Assembly: GCF_027912675.1 (NCBI RefSeq)
Contig: NZ_CP115757.1
Location: 2,108,001 to 2,172,000 of the forward strand
DNA length: 64,000 bases
Direction: 5' to 3'
Source: Paracoccus sp. SCSIO 75233
Lineage (GTDB): Bacteria; Pseudomonadota; Alphaproteobacteria; Rhodobacterales; Rhodobacteraceae
The notes under the pieces: model-generated
The model's database searches: none
Told to the model about the DNA's origin: nothing
What the model saw: only the letters and a program-made list of their open reading frames with translations
Shown here: positions 8,818 through 16,598 of the stretch, piece after piece
Numbering within the stretch: the stretch's first letter is position 1
How the letters are laid out: each line of letters opens with the position of its first letter
Made by a program: the position numbers and the translations under genes

Positions 8818-10224
8818 TTATTCCGACAGGACCCAGGTGTCCTTGACGCCCCCGCCTTGCGACGAGTTGACGACCAGACTGCCCTCTTTCAACGCCACGC
8901 GTGTCAGACCGCCCGGCACCAGTTCGATACGTTCGCCGCACAGGCAGAAGGGGCGCAGATCGACATGGCGCGGCGCGATGCCTTCCTCGACGAAAGTCGG
9001 GCAGGTGGACAGCGACAAGGTGGGTTGGGCGATATAGTTATTCGGGTTCTTCTCGATCAGCTTGCGGAACTTCTCGATCTCCTCCTTGGTCGAGCGCGGC
9101 CCGACCAGCATCCCGTAACCGCCGGAGCCGTGGACCTCCTTCACGACGAGATCGGGAAGATTGTCCATAACGTATTTGTAATCTTCGTCCTTCCAGAGCG
9201 TCCATGTGTCGACATTCTTCAGGATCGGTTCCTCGCCAAGATAGAACCGGACCATTTCAGGCACGAAGGTATAGATGGCCTTGTCATCCGCGACACCCGC
9301 ACCGGGCGCGGAACAGATCGAAACGCCGCCGGAGCGATAGACATCCATCAGTCCCGGAATGCCCAGCATGGAGTCTCGCCGGAAGGTCAGCGGATCGATG
9401 AAGGCGTCGTCGATCCGGCGATAGATGACATCCACCTTCTTCGGCCCCTCGGTCGTGCGCATGAAGACGAATTCACCGTCAACGAACAAATCCGCCCCTT
9501 CGACCAGCTCGATGCCCATCAGGTTGGCGAGGAAACTATGTTCGTAATAGGCGCTGTTGAAATGGCCGGGCGTGAGGATCACCACGCGGGGTTTCCCCTC
9601 ACATTTCTTGGGCGCAACCGATTCCAGGGTCCGGCGCAAAAGCTCAGGATAGCCATCAACGGGCTCGATACGGTTGCCGCGGAACAGTTCCGGGAACATC
9701 CGCATCATGATTTCACGGTTTTCGAGCATGTAGCTGACACCGGACGGGGTTCGGCAATTGTCCTCCAGAACGAAGAAATCGTCGCGGCCCGTGCGCACGA
9801 GGTCGATCCCGATGATATGGCTGTAAACGCCGCGCGGCGGTACGAAGCCGACGACCGCTTTTTCATAGGCTTCATTCTGATAAACCAGCCGCGCCGGAAT
9901 GCGGCCTGCGCGCACGATTTCACCACGGGAGTAGACATCCCGCAGGAACGCGTTCAGCGCCTTGGCCCGCTGCTTGATCCCACGCTCCAAACGACGCCAT
10001 TCATTTTGCGTGAACACTCTCGGCATCATGTCAAACGGGATAAGCCGGTCCGGATCGCCGCCCTCGCCATACACCGCAAAGGTGATCCCGATCCGGCGAA
10101 ACAGCGCCTCCGCCTCGGCCTGTTTCATCTGCCGGAAATCGGCAGGCATATGGTCGACCCAGTCCGAGAGGCTCGCATAAGCTTCCCGCACCTGCTCGCC
10201 GTCGAACATTTCGTTGTAATACAT
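8818..10224 (-). CDS. circularly permuted ATP-grasp protein (type 2)
   Basis: First gene of the Anbu operon. The 468-residue protein matches the circularly permuted ATP-grasp family (COG2308): FDEM-like start (MYYNEMFDGEQVREAY), an IGIDLVRTGRDDFFVLEDN nucleotide-site segment, and a glycine-rich GSGGYGMLVGP loop that normally precedes the start of non-permuted ATP-grasp enzymes. ATP-grasp enzymes form amide or thioester bonds through acyl-phosphates, so a peptide-ligase role is inferred. The substrate is unknown. GGGGGAGC upstream of the ATG at 10224 decides the start against an ATG eight codons earlier. A 15-bp inverted repeat lies 50 bases upstream. Confidence 0.9.
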   Translation of the reverse strand: MYYNEMFDGEQVREAYASLSDWVDHMPADFRQMKQAEAEALFRRIGITFAVYGEGGDPDRLIPFDMMPRVFTQNEWRRLERGIKQRAKALNAFLRDVYSRGEIVRAGRIPARLVYQNEAYEKAVVGFVPPRGVYSHIIGIDLVRTGRDDFFVLEDNCRTPSGVSYMLENREIMMRMFPELFRGNRIEPVDGYPELLRRTLESVAPKKCEGKPRVVILTPGHFNSAYYEHSFLANLMGIELVEGADLFVDGEFVFMRTTEGPKKVDVIYRRIDDAFIDPLTFRRDSMLGIPGLMDVYRSGGVSICSAPGAGVADDKAIYTFVPEMVRFYLGEEPILKNVDTWTLWKDEDYKYVMDNLPDLVVKEVHGSGGYGMLVGPRSTKEEIEKFRKLIEKNPNNYIAQPTLSLSTCPTFVEEGIAPRHVDLRPFCLCGERIELVPGGLTRVALKEGSLVVNSSQGGGVKDTWVLSE

Positions 10225-10273
10225 TTGCTCCCCCGTCACTTCCGCCACAAAGCCAACCTGCCCCGCAGCGCCT

Positions 10274-10288
10274 CCGACTTAAAGTCGG
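10274..10288. promoter_or_regulatory. 15-bp inverted repeat upstream of the ATP-grasp/Anbu operon
   Basis: CCGACTT-A-AAGTCGG is a perfect 7-bp dyad around one base, 50 bases before the first start codon of the minus-strand operon. The 198-bp gap between the divergent operon and the 10423 gene must hold both promoters, so this is a plausible operator. The cognate regulator is not known. Confidence 0.4.
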
Positions 10289-10422
10289 CTTGCTATTCTA
10301 ACGAGTCTAATTGGGTGAGGTTCCAGCATCTGCCCATTTTATGAGCAACCAAGACCCTGTTTAACCTCCCCGTCAATTGCCTTAAACTGACAACAAAATA
10401 CGTCAAAAAAAACGAGGCAGCC

Positions 10423-10998
10423 ATGAACAGGTTTTTGAAGCTTTGCATCCTGATGCTGGTCGCGTCCTGTGGAGGAGGGAACTACTCCGCCCCGCGCAAC
10501 CTCGACAATGCCTGCGGCATCATTCGCGAGCGGCCCGCCTATTTTCGGGCAATGAAACGAACCGAGCGCCGTTGGGGCATCCCGATTGCCGTGCAGATGG
10601 CGACGATTCATCAGGAATCGAAATTCATCGGCGACGCCCGCACGCCGCATCAATATGCGCTCGGCATCATTCCGGTTGGCCGGCAAAGCTCTGCGTATGG
10701 GTACAGTCAGGCTCTGGACGGAACCTGGGAGGAATATCAGCAATCTACCGGCAACCGCCGGGCACGCCGCGACAATATCAACGATGCCACCGATTTCATG
10801 GGTTGGTATATGGACGGCTCCACCCGCAGCCTCGGCATCGCCAAATCCGACGCCCGCAGCCAGTATCTGGCCTATCATGAGGGCCGTGGCGGTTTCTCAC
10901 GCGGCTCCTATCGCTCAAAGGGTTGGCTGGTCAATGTCGCCAATCGGGTGCAGTCGCGGGCGGAAATGTACCAGACCCAGCTTTATCGCTGCCGCTGA
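10423..10998 (+). CDS. lysozyme-like (SLT-fold) lipoprotein
   Basis: A 191-residue predicted lipoprotein with a signal peptide ending in the lipobox LVASC (Cys16). The rest has the lysozyme/soluble lytic transglycosylase pattern: IAVQMATIHQESKF with the likely catalytic Glu65, then YGYSQALDGTWEEYQ, and a DATDFMGWYMDGS stretch. It would cleave peptidoglycan glycan strands in the periplasm. It is unusually short, with little beyond the fold core. It is transcribed alone, divergent from the Anbu operon and convergent with the carboxypeptidase gene. The catalytic role of Glu65 is inference from the family pattern. Confidence 0.82.
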   Translation: MNRFLKLCILMLVASCGGGNYSAPRNLDNACGIIRERPAYFRAMKRTERRWGIPIAVQMATIHQESKFIGDARTPHQYALGIIPVGRQSSAYGYSQALDGTWEEYQQSTGNRRARRDNINDATDFMGWYMDGSTRSLGIAKSDARSQYLAYHEGRGGFSRGSYRSKGWLVNVANRVQSRAEMYQTQLYRCR

Positions 10999-11093
10999 TC
11001 GGCCAAGGCGTTTGGAATATCGAACCGACAGCGGGCCGATCACCGGCGAATGTCGCTTCAGGACCGGTAAAGATGCTTGGCTGACGGCATAAA

Positions 11094-11122
11094 AAAGGCC
11101 CCGAAAACGGGGCCTTTCTTTT
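11094..11122. terminator. bidirectional intrinsic terminator
   Basis: A 10-bp stem AAAGGCCCCG / CGGGGCCTTT around an AAAA loop, with an A-run before and CTTTTT after. It lies between convergent genes (ends at 10998 and 11138) and can terminate both. A weaker 9-bp long-range inverted repeat (10996-11004 with 11034-11042) spans the plus-gene stop codon. Confidence 0.9.
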
Positions 11123-11137
11123 TGGGACCGGATCAGA

Positions 11138-12796
11138 TCACGGTGCCATCAGATCGCAGCGAAGGGATTGCTTCGCAACGCGCCCGCAGGTTTTCTGCGC
11201 ATCCGACTGAGACAGACCGACAAGGGTCGCTTCAAAGCCGCTGGACGATTCGCGGATATTGCGCAGCGCACCGTCGAGCAACTCGCTCTCCTGCATGGCG
11301 ATCTGGATCAGCCGGGCATCTGCCTGATCGCGGGTCTTGAAGCGACCAAGCGAAACGCCCCAAGCCTGCCCGCCGGAGGACGACGCACGAGACACTTTTT
11401 CGGTCGGACGCGCCTCCGGCCCCTCACCGGCGGAGCTTCCGATAATCACCGTTTCGGAGCGGCGCTGCGGTTTCGGTGACGTTTCCAGCGTCAGGTCGGC
11501 ATTCGACCGCTTGGCGACGTCGGAGGTGCTCGCCGCCGCAATCGCCGGTGAAGCCGCGCCACGGCTACGCGGCGCGCGGATCGGTCGTGCCGACACCGAC
11601 AAACCCCCTTGCGACGCGCTGGCAACAACCGTAGCAGTCATCGCTTCCTTCACCGCATCATTCGTCGCAGCCGCAGTCGACGCCACCTGGGAAGGTCGCC
11701 TTGGCGGGCGCGAACTGCTGGCCAGTCTGCGGACCCCGGTCGCGGCACCGCTCGCCGCGGCTTGCTTGGCAGGCGCGGCCTGCGGTTTCGTCGCAGCGAG
11801 CGCCATTGCCTCGTTCAACGCTGTGTTCAGGCTTTTCGTCGCAACCGTGGCCGTCGAGGGCTGCGGCTTTTTAAGCGAAGCAGGACGCGCCGCCGGGGCG
11901 GTACTGGCAGCAGCAACCGCGACCTTGCGGCTGGATTTTCGCTGCACGATATATTGCGGCGGCGCAGGTTTGACCTCACGCACACGGGTCGGCGCGCGGC
12001 CAAAGCCCATATCCAGCAGCTTCGCCATCGTGGCGTTACGCTGCGCCGTGGAGGTGCCCCCGAATACGGTCGCGATGATGCGCTTCGATCCGCGCTGCGC
12101 CGACGCGGTCAGGTTGAACCCCGCAGCCCGCGTATATCCGGTCTTGATCCCGTCAGCGCCGCTGTAATTGTCGAGGAATGTCCGGTTGGTCGAACGCACC
12201 GTCGCGATCCCGGCATCGGCAGAACGCCGCGAGAAGATCGGGTAATATTGTGGAAAATCATAGAAAAGCCGGCGACCAAGGATCGTCATGTCGCGCGCGG
12301 TCGAAAAATGACCGGACTGGGTCAGGCCGTTCGCATTCCGGAACTGGCTGTTCCGCATGCCCAATGCCTGCGCCATGCGGGTCATCTGGTTGGCGAAATT
12401 GGCCTCCGACCCGGCAAGGTTCTCACCGATGGCGGTCGCTGCATCATTGGCCGATTTGATCGCCGCCGCGCGGATCAGATAGCGCAGTTCGATCTTCTGC
12501 CCCGCCCGCAGCCCCAGCTTTGACGGCACCTCATTCGCGGCTTTGGTTGAAATCGTGAACTTGGTATCAAGCCGGACCTGCCCGCGTTCAATCGCCGTAA
12601 ACGCCATATAAAGCGTCATCATTTTCGTCAGCGACGCCGGATGAAGACGGGTATCTGCGTTTTGAGCGTGAATTTGCTTACCGGTTCGACCATCCATAAC
12701 GAATGCTGCGAATGGTGCAGCCTGGACGGCAACGGGAATCAGGAACGCCATAAGCGTCAGCAATCCTGCGCGGAACATCGTGCTGAATCTGGTCAC
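11138..12796 (-). CDS. D-alanyl-D-alanine carboxypeptidase with C-terminal SPOR domain
   Basis: Penicillin-binding protein of the DacA/DacF (S11) class that trims the terminal D-Ala from peptidoglycan stem peptides in the periplasm. A signal peptide (residues 1-26, cleavage after VQA) precedes the S11 domain with SLTK (Ser55, Lys58), SAN (115-117) and KTG (218-220). A long low-complexity Ala/Ser/Pro/Arg linker (about 280-470) leads to a SPOR-like domain (WGVSLGRFKTRDQADARLIQ) that binds denuded glycan at the division site. Its length of 552 residues reflects the linker. It is transcribed alone from the 228-bp gap shared with clpS. Confidence 0.94.
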   Translation of the reverse strand: MTRFSTMFRAGLLTLMAFLIPVAVQAAPFAAFVMDGRTGKQIHAQNADTRLHPASLTKMMTLYMAFTAIERGQVRLDTKFTISTKAANEVPSKLGLRAGQKIELRYLIRAAAIKSANDAATAIGENLAGSEANFANQMTRMAQALGMRNSQFRNANGLTQSGHFSTARDMTILGRRLFYDFPQYYPIFSRRSADAGIATVRSTNRTFLDNYSGADGIKTGYTRAAGFNLTASAQRGSKRIIATVFGGTSTAQRNATMAKLLDMGFGRAPTRVREVKPAPPQYIVQRKSSRKVAVAAASTAPAARPASLKKPQPSTATVATKSLNTALNEAMALAATKPQAAPAKQAAASGAATGVRRLASSSRPPRRPSQVASTAAATNDAVKEAMTATVVASASQGGLSVSARPIRAPRSRGAASPAIAAASTSDVAKRSNADLTLETSPKPQRRSETVIIGSSAGEGPEARPTEKVSRASSSGGQAWGVSLGRFKTRDQADARLIQIAMQESELLDGALRNIRESSSGFEATLVGLSQSDAQKTCGRVAKQSLRCDLMAP

Positions 12797-13024
12797 TGTC
12801 TCGATCTCTTTTGCCTGTAGCGGCCCTTTTTTATCCTAGGCCGTCATTTATTAGCATAGAATAGCACAACGGGAACGCCCCGGAAACCTTGCATTTGATG
12901 GATTTCGGCGGGGCGAAGGCGTCCCCGGCGAAAAACGCAAAAGCAGCCGATGGCCCGATGGGGTTTCATTGTCAACAAAACCTCCTATATTCATGGCAAA
13001 TTCAAACTTGCCCGAAATTGAAAT

Positions 13025-13342
13025 ATGCCCCAAGACCCCGGTGATCGCGAGGATTCAGATCTCGCAGTCAAACCTCGTTCAAAGTCGCAGCGCCCGCCGA
13101 TGTACAAGGTGCTGTTGCTGAATGACGACTTCACACCGATGGAGTTCGTCGTTCATGTGCTTGAGCGACTATTCGCCATGTCGCACTCGCAGGCGATGGC
13201 GATCATGCTGACTGTCCACCGAAAAGGTGTGGCAGTGGTCGGCGTGTTTTCGCATGAGATCGCGGAAACCAAAGTGGCGCAGGTCATGGAACTGGCGCGC
13301 CGTCAGCAGCATCCGCTGCAATGCACCATGGAAAAAGAATAG
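13025..13342 (+). CDS. clpS: ATP-dependent Clp protease adaptor ClpS
   Basis: Adaptor that delivers N-end-rule substrates to ClpAP. The 105-residue protein has a disordered, charged N-terminus and the conserved core [17 protein letters not shown], a helix [18 protein letters not shown] and [20 protein letters not shown]. The [10 protein letters not shown] stretch holds the residues that bind the N-degron side chain. clpA is not next to it, which is common in this group. The methyltransferase gene starts three bases after its stop codon. Confidence 0.96.
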   Translation: MPQDPGDREDSDLAVKPRSKSQRPPMYKVLLLNDDFTPMEFVVHVLERLFAMSHSQAMAIMLTVHRKGVAVVGVFSHEIAETKVAQVMELARRQQHPLQCTMEKE

Positions 13343-13345
13343 CGC

Positions 13346-14329
13346 ATGCGCTCTGCACGGCTTGAACTGGCCTTTCCTGACGGCGTTGCGGATCGGGCGC
13401 TGGTCATCGGCGCTGACGGGTCCGAAGAGCTTCCCGGTTTCGACCGGGCACGAACCGAGATCGTCGAGCAGCACGCCCATCATTTCAACGCGCTGACCGC
13501 CCGGGGCTGGCAGGTCGGTTTTCAGGCCCGGGGCGAGTTCCGCACCATCCTCGTTTCAATACCCAGATCGCGGGACGCCGCGCGTGCGCGGATTGCCGAG
13601 GCGGCAGCGCATCTGGCACCCGATGGCGCGCTTTGGATCGACGGGCAGAAAACCGATGGGATAGAGGCGATTCTTAAAGAAACGAAGCAGTTTGGCGGCG
13701 TTTCTGATGTGATGTCCAAGGCACATGGCAAAATAGCCCGGATCAATGATCCGGCGGCCATCCCCCTTGACTGGGCGGCGGCGGCGCTGACACCAGCGCC
13801 GGGGTTCACGACGCGGGCGGGAATGTTCTCGGCAGATCGGATCGATCCGGGATCGGCGGCACTGGCAGCGGCGCTGCCTGATCGTCTGCCTACCCGGATT
13901 GTGGAATTGGGTTCCGGTTGGGGCTGGCTGGCGGCACAAATTCTGACGCATCCCGGTGTGGAGACCCTTCACCTCGTTGAGGCTGACCACGCCGCCCATC
14001 TCTGCGCTCAGCAGAACATCAATGATCCGCGCGTTCATTTCCACTGGGCCGATGCGCGTAGTTTCCGGCTGCCGGACCCGGTGAACGGGGTGATCATGAA
14101 CCCACCTTTTCACGAAGGCCGTGCGGCTGACCCGAAATTGGGAATCGCGTTCATAAAAGCGGCGGCGTCGCTGTTGACCGGCGCCGGGCGGCTCTGGATG
14201 GTCGCGAACCGGCATCTGCCCTATGAGGCGGCGCTGGATCAGTATTTCGGCGAGTTCAGCGAAATCGCCGGAGACAACAAATTCAAGATATTATCCGCCA
14301 CACGCGCGCGGAGGGGGCAAAGCTCATGA
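13346..14329 (+). CDS. class I SAM methyltransferase, RsmC/RlmG-like
   Basis: A 327-residue protein with a degenerate N-terminal half and a C-terminal methyltransferase domain: motif I VELGSGWGWLAA, acidic motif II HLVEAD and the N6/N2-methylating motif IV MNPPFHEG. This arrangement is that of the 16S rRNA G1207 (RsmC) and 23S rRNA G1835 (RlmG) guanine-N2 methyltransferases. I cannot tell which from sequence alone. It begins three bases after clpS and overlaps the next gene by ATGA, so the three genes form one operon. Confidence 0.87.
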   Translation: MRSARLELAFPDGVADRALVIGADGSEELPGFDRARTEIVEQHAHHFNALTARGWQVGFQARGEFRTILVSIPRSRDAARARIAEAAAHLAPDGALWIDGQKTDGIEAILKETKQFGGVSDVMSKAHGKIARINDPAAIPLDWAAAALTPAPGFTTRAGMFSADRIDPGSAALAAALPDRLPTRIVELGSGWGWLAAQILTHPGVETLHLVEADHAAHLCAQQNINDPRVHFHWADARSFRLPDPVNGVIMNPPFHEGRAADPKLGIAFIKAAASLLTGAGRLWMVANRHLPYEAALDQYFGEFSEIAGDNKFKILSATRARRGQSS

Positions 14330-15129
14330 GCCGATCGCTCGAAGGAAGAACCGCCATCGTCACCGGCGCGGGCCACAGTGTTGGTCTGGCTGTTGCAAGG
14401 CAATTATATGATCGCGGCGCGAATGTGATGTTCGCCGACAGTGACGAGGCCGCCCTGAATAACGAAATGGCGCGCTTCGAGGATGACGGGCGGGCGCGCA
14501 GCTTCTCCGCCGACATGTCGCAGCGGCTTTCGATGGCAAACCTGCTGTCAGCAACCATAGACGCCTTTGATCGTGTTGACATGCTGGTCAACGCCCATCG
14601 GCTGCTGAAAGCCGATGATCCGCTGGACACCAGCGGCGATGCTCTGGAAGAAATGCTGCGCCAGAACCTGCTGGCCGGGTTGCGGCTGTCACAGATCGTG
14701 GCCAAGCGGATGATCCTTCAGAACGAGGATGCCGAGCCCGACGGCATGGCGGGCGCCATCGTCAATATGACGACGCTCGCCGCACAGCGCCCGCATCCTG
14801 AGCTTCTGGCCTATTCCATCGCGTCGGCGGCGCAGGATCAGGCGACGCGCGCGCTGGCGCTGGCGCTGGCGCCGCACCGGATCAGGGTGAATTCTGTCGC
14901 CTTTGGTTCGGTGATGACGACCGAGCTGAAATGCACGCTCAAGGAGCATCCGGAGCTGCGTGACGGCATCATTCGCGGCACGCCAATGGGCCGGATCGCG
15001 GAATCGGAGGAATTGGCCGACGCGGTTCTGTATCTTGTCGGAGACGGGGCCGGCTTCGTCACCGGCCAGATCGTAAATGTCGATGGCGGTCGCAGCCTGC
15101 TGGATCCGGTGCAGGCGGCGATGTTCTAG
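14326..15129 (+). CDS. short-chain dehydrogenase/reductase with degenerate active site
   Basis: A Rossmann protein of 267 residues with the SDR dinucleotide motif TGAGHSVG (14-20) and the C-terminal VNVDGGRS of classical SDRs. The catalytic tetrad is damaged: the Ser is Thr150 (VNMTT), Tyr163 is kept, but the Lys four residues later is Ser167 (YSIAS), and the NNAG motif reads VNAH. It may therefore bind NAD(P) without normal oxidoreductase activity, or use altered chemistry. The ATG overlaps the methyltransferase stop (ATGA). Its stop codon overlaps that of the opposite lipoprotein gene through CTAG. Confidence 0.85.
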   Translation: MSRSLEGRTAIVTGAGHSVGLAVARQLYDRGANVMFADSDEAALNNEMARFEDDGRARSFSADMSQRLSMANLLSATIDAFDRVDMLVNAHRLLKADDPLDTSGDALEEMLRQNLLAGLRLSQIVAKRMILQNEDAEPDGMAGAIVNMTTLAAQRPHPELLAYSIASAAQDQATRALALALAPHRIRVNSVAFGSVMTTELKCTLKEHPELRDGIIRGTPMGRIAESEELADAVLYLVGDGAGFVTGQIVNVDGGRSLLDPVQAAMF

Positions 15130-15533
15130 GCCTCTTCAGGGTAAGCCGCGCGGCACTGGCGGACGGCCTCCTGCGCGCGCCGGGCTTCTACGTCCAGCTT
15201 TGCCTGCAAATTATCGCGCGTACGCTCTTCCGCCGCCGGATCGATGGGAACCCTGTAACGTTCGGTGTCCAGCCGATCCCGCCAGCAACCGTAATACACG
15301 ACCTGAATTTCGCCATCCTTGTTGCGCACGGGACGCTGGCAGGTCTCATATTCCGTGCGGACGACCTCCCGCTCTCGCCATGCGTAGCCTCGGGCGAGAT
15401 TGGCGTTGGTTTCCTCCAGCAGATTGGTCAGGGCCCTGTATTCGCGGGTGTTGCTGCGAATACAGCGTTCCTGCGGGGTGCCGCAGCCAGCCAAAAGTGC
15501 GAGCGGAACAAGCAGAGCGATTTTGCGGATCAT
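15126..15533 (-). CDS. small lipoprotein of unknown function
   Basis: A 135-residue protein with a lipoprotein signal ending LLAGC, followed by a charged, mostly helical region (LLEETNANLARGYAWRERE and ERTRDNLQAKLDVEARRAQ) and six cysteines in the mature part (counting the lipid-anchored one). I recognise no domain. The ATG at 15533 is chosen because an AAAGG site precedes it and the signal peptide then has normal length; an ATG eight codons upstream is possible. Its TAG stop shares the palindrome CTAG with the stop of the SDR gene. Confidence 0.72.
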   Translation of the reverse strand: MIRKIALLVPLALLAGCGTPQERCIRSNTREYRALTNLLEETNANLARGYAWREREVVRTEYETCQRPVRNKDGEIQVVYYGCWRDRLDTERYRVPIDPAAEERTRDNLQAKLDVEARRAQEAVRQCRAAYPEEA

Positions 15534-15697
15534 TGGTGGCCTTTGCAGGTTTTTCATACCGAAACCTTATCGGCGCGGCGCGATGCGGGCAAATCAACTC
15601 TCGCATTCTCACGCGGCTTAATATGTGGTTTTCCTGCCAGCGATATTGCGGTGTCGCATCGGCAGGGTTAAGCCGTCGACCCGAAGCATCCATCGAA

Positions 15698-15717
15698 AAC
15701 CGGCGGCTCCGCCGGTT
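15698..15717 (+). other. stem-loop just upstream of the hemF ribosome-binding site
   Basis: AACCGGCGG and CCGCCGGTT form a tight hairpin ending seven bases before the AGGAG of hemF. It could act in translation control of hemF or as a 3' element of an unseen transcript. No other function can be read. Confidence 0.35.
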
Positions 15718-15734
15718 CTTCCGCAGGAGCCGCT

Positions 15735-16598
15735 ATGGACGAAATGGAAACAGAGCGCCGCCGCGCCGCAGACTGGTTTCGCGAATTGCGCGACCGGATC
15801 ACGGCCTCATTCGAGGCACTGGAGGACCGCGGACCCGATACCGCGAAGCCAGGTCGTTTCGAGATCACGCCGACCGAACGCGCGGAGAACGGTGGTGGCG
15901 GGATCATGTCGGTCATGCGCGGCGGACGGGTTTTCGAGAAAATCGGGGTGAACTGGTCCGAAGTTCACGGCACGTTGTCGCCCCGAGCGCAGGCCGCGAT
16001 GGCAGCACGCGGCGTACCGGGGATGGAACAGGACGGGCGCTTCTGGGCCTCCGGCATCAGCCTTGTCGCACATATGCAGAACCCGCACGCACCAGCAGTC
16101 CACATGAATACGCGGATGTTCTGGACCCCGCAAGCATGGTGGTTCGGGGGCGGGGCAGACCTGAACCCGTGCATAGAATATGCCGAGGATACCGCGCATT
16201 TCCACGCCAGGCTGAAGGACGCCTGCGACGCGCATGATCCCAGCTATTATGAACGCTTCAAGGCATGGGCCGACGAATATTTCTTTATTCCCCATCGTGG
16301 CCGGGCACGCGGTGTCGGCGGGGTTTTCTACGACGACCTGAACTCCGGCAACTGGGAGGCGGACTTTGCGTTTACACGGGCAGTCGGTGAGGCGTTTCTG
16401 CCTGCTTTCCTTCCGCTGACCGAGAAACGCAGCGGTACTGCATGGAACGCCGCCGACAAGGACCTGCAGCTCGTTCATCGCGGCCTTTATGCGGAATATA
16501 ACCTCGTCTATGACCGCGGCACGAAATTCGGGCTGGAAACCGGGCATAATGCCGATGCGGTTCTGATGAGCCTGCCGCCGATGGCAAAATGGGTTTAG
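15735..16598 (+). CDS. hemF: oxygen-dependent coproporphyrinogen III oxidase
   Basis: Oxidative decarboxylation of coproporphyrinogen III to protoporphyrinogen IX in haem and bacteriochlorophyll synthesis, using O2. The family motifs HMNTRMFW, WWFGGGADLNP and the C-terminal region KFGLETGHNADAVLMSLPP are all intact. The 287-residue length is normal. CAGGAG precedes the ATG. Its presence indicates aerobic haem synthesis; no hemN is in the window. The stop overlaps that of the opposite MATE gene by four bases. Confidence 0.97.
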   Translation: MDEMETERRRAADWFRELRDRITASFEALEDRGPDTAKPGRFEITPTERAENGGGGIMSVMRGGRVFEKIGVNWSEVHGTLSPRAQAAMAARGVPGMEQDGRFWASGISLVAHMQNPHAPAVHMNTRMFWTPQAWWFGGGADLNPCIEYAEDTAHFHARLKDACDAHDPSYYERFKAWADEYFFIPHRGRARGVGGVFYDDLNSGNWEADFAFTRAVGEAFLPAFLPLTEKRSGTAWNAADKDLQLVHRGLYAEYNLVYDRGTKFGLETGHNADAVLMSLPPMAKWV

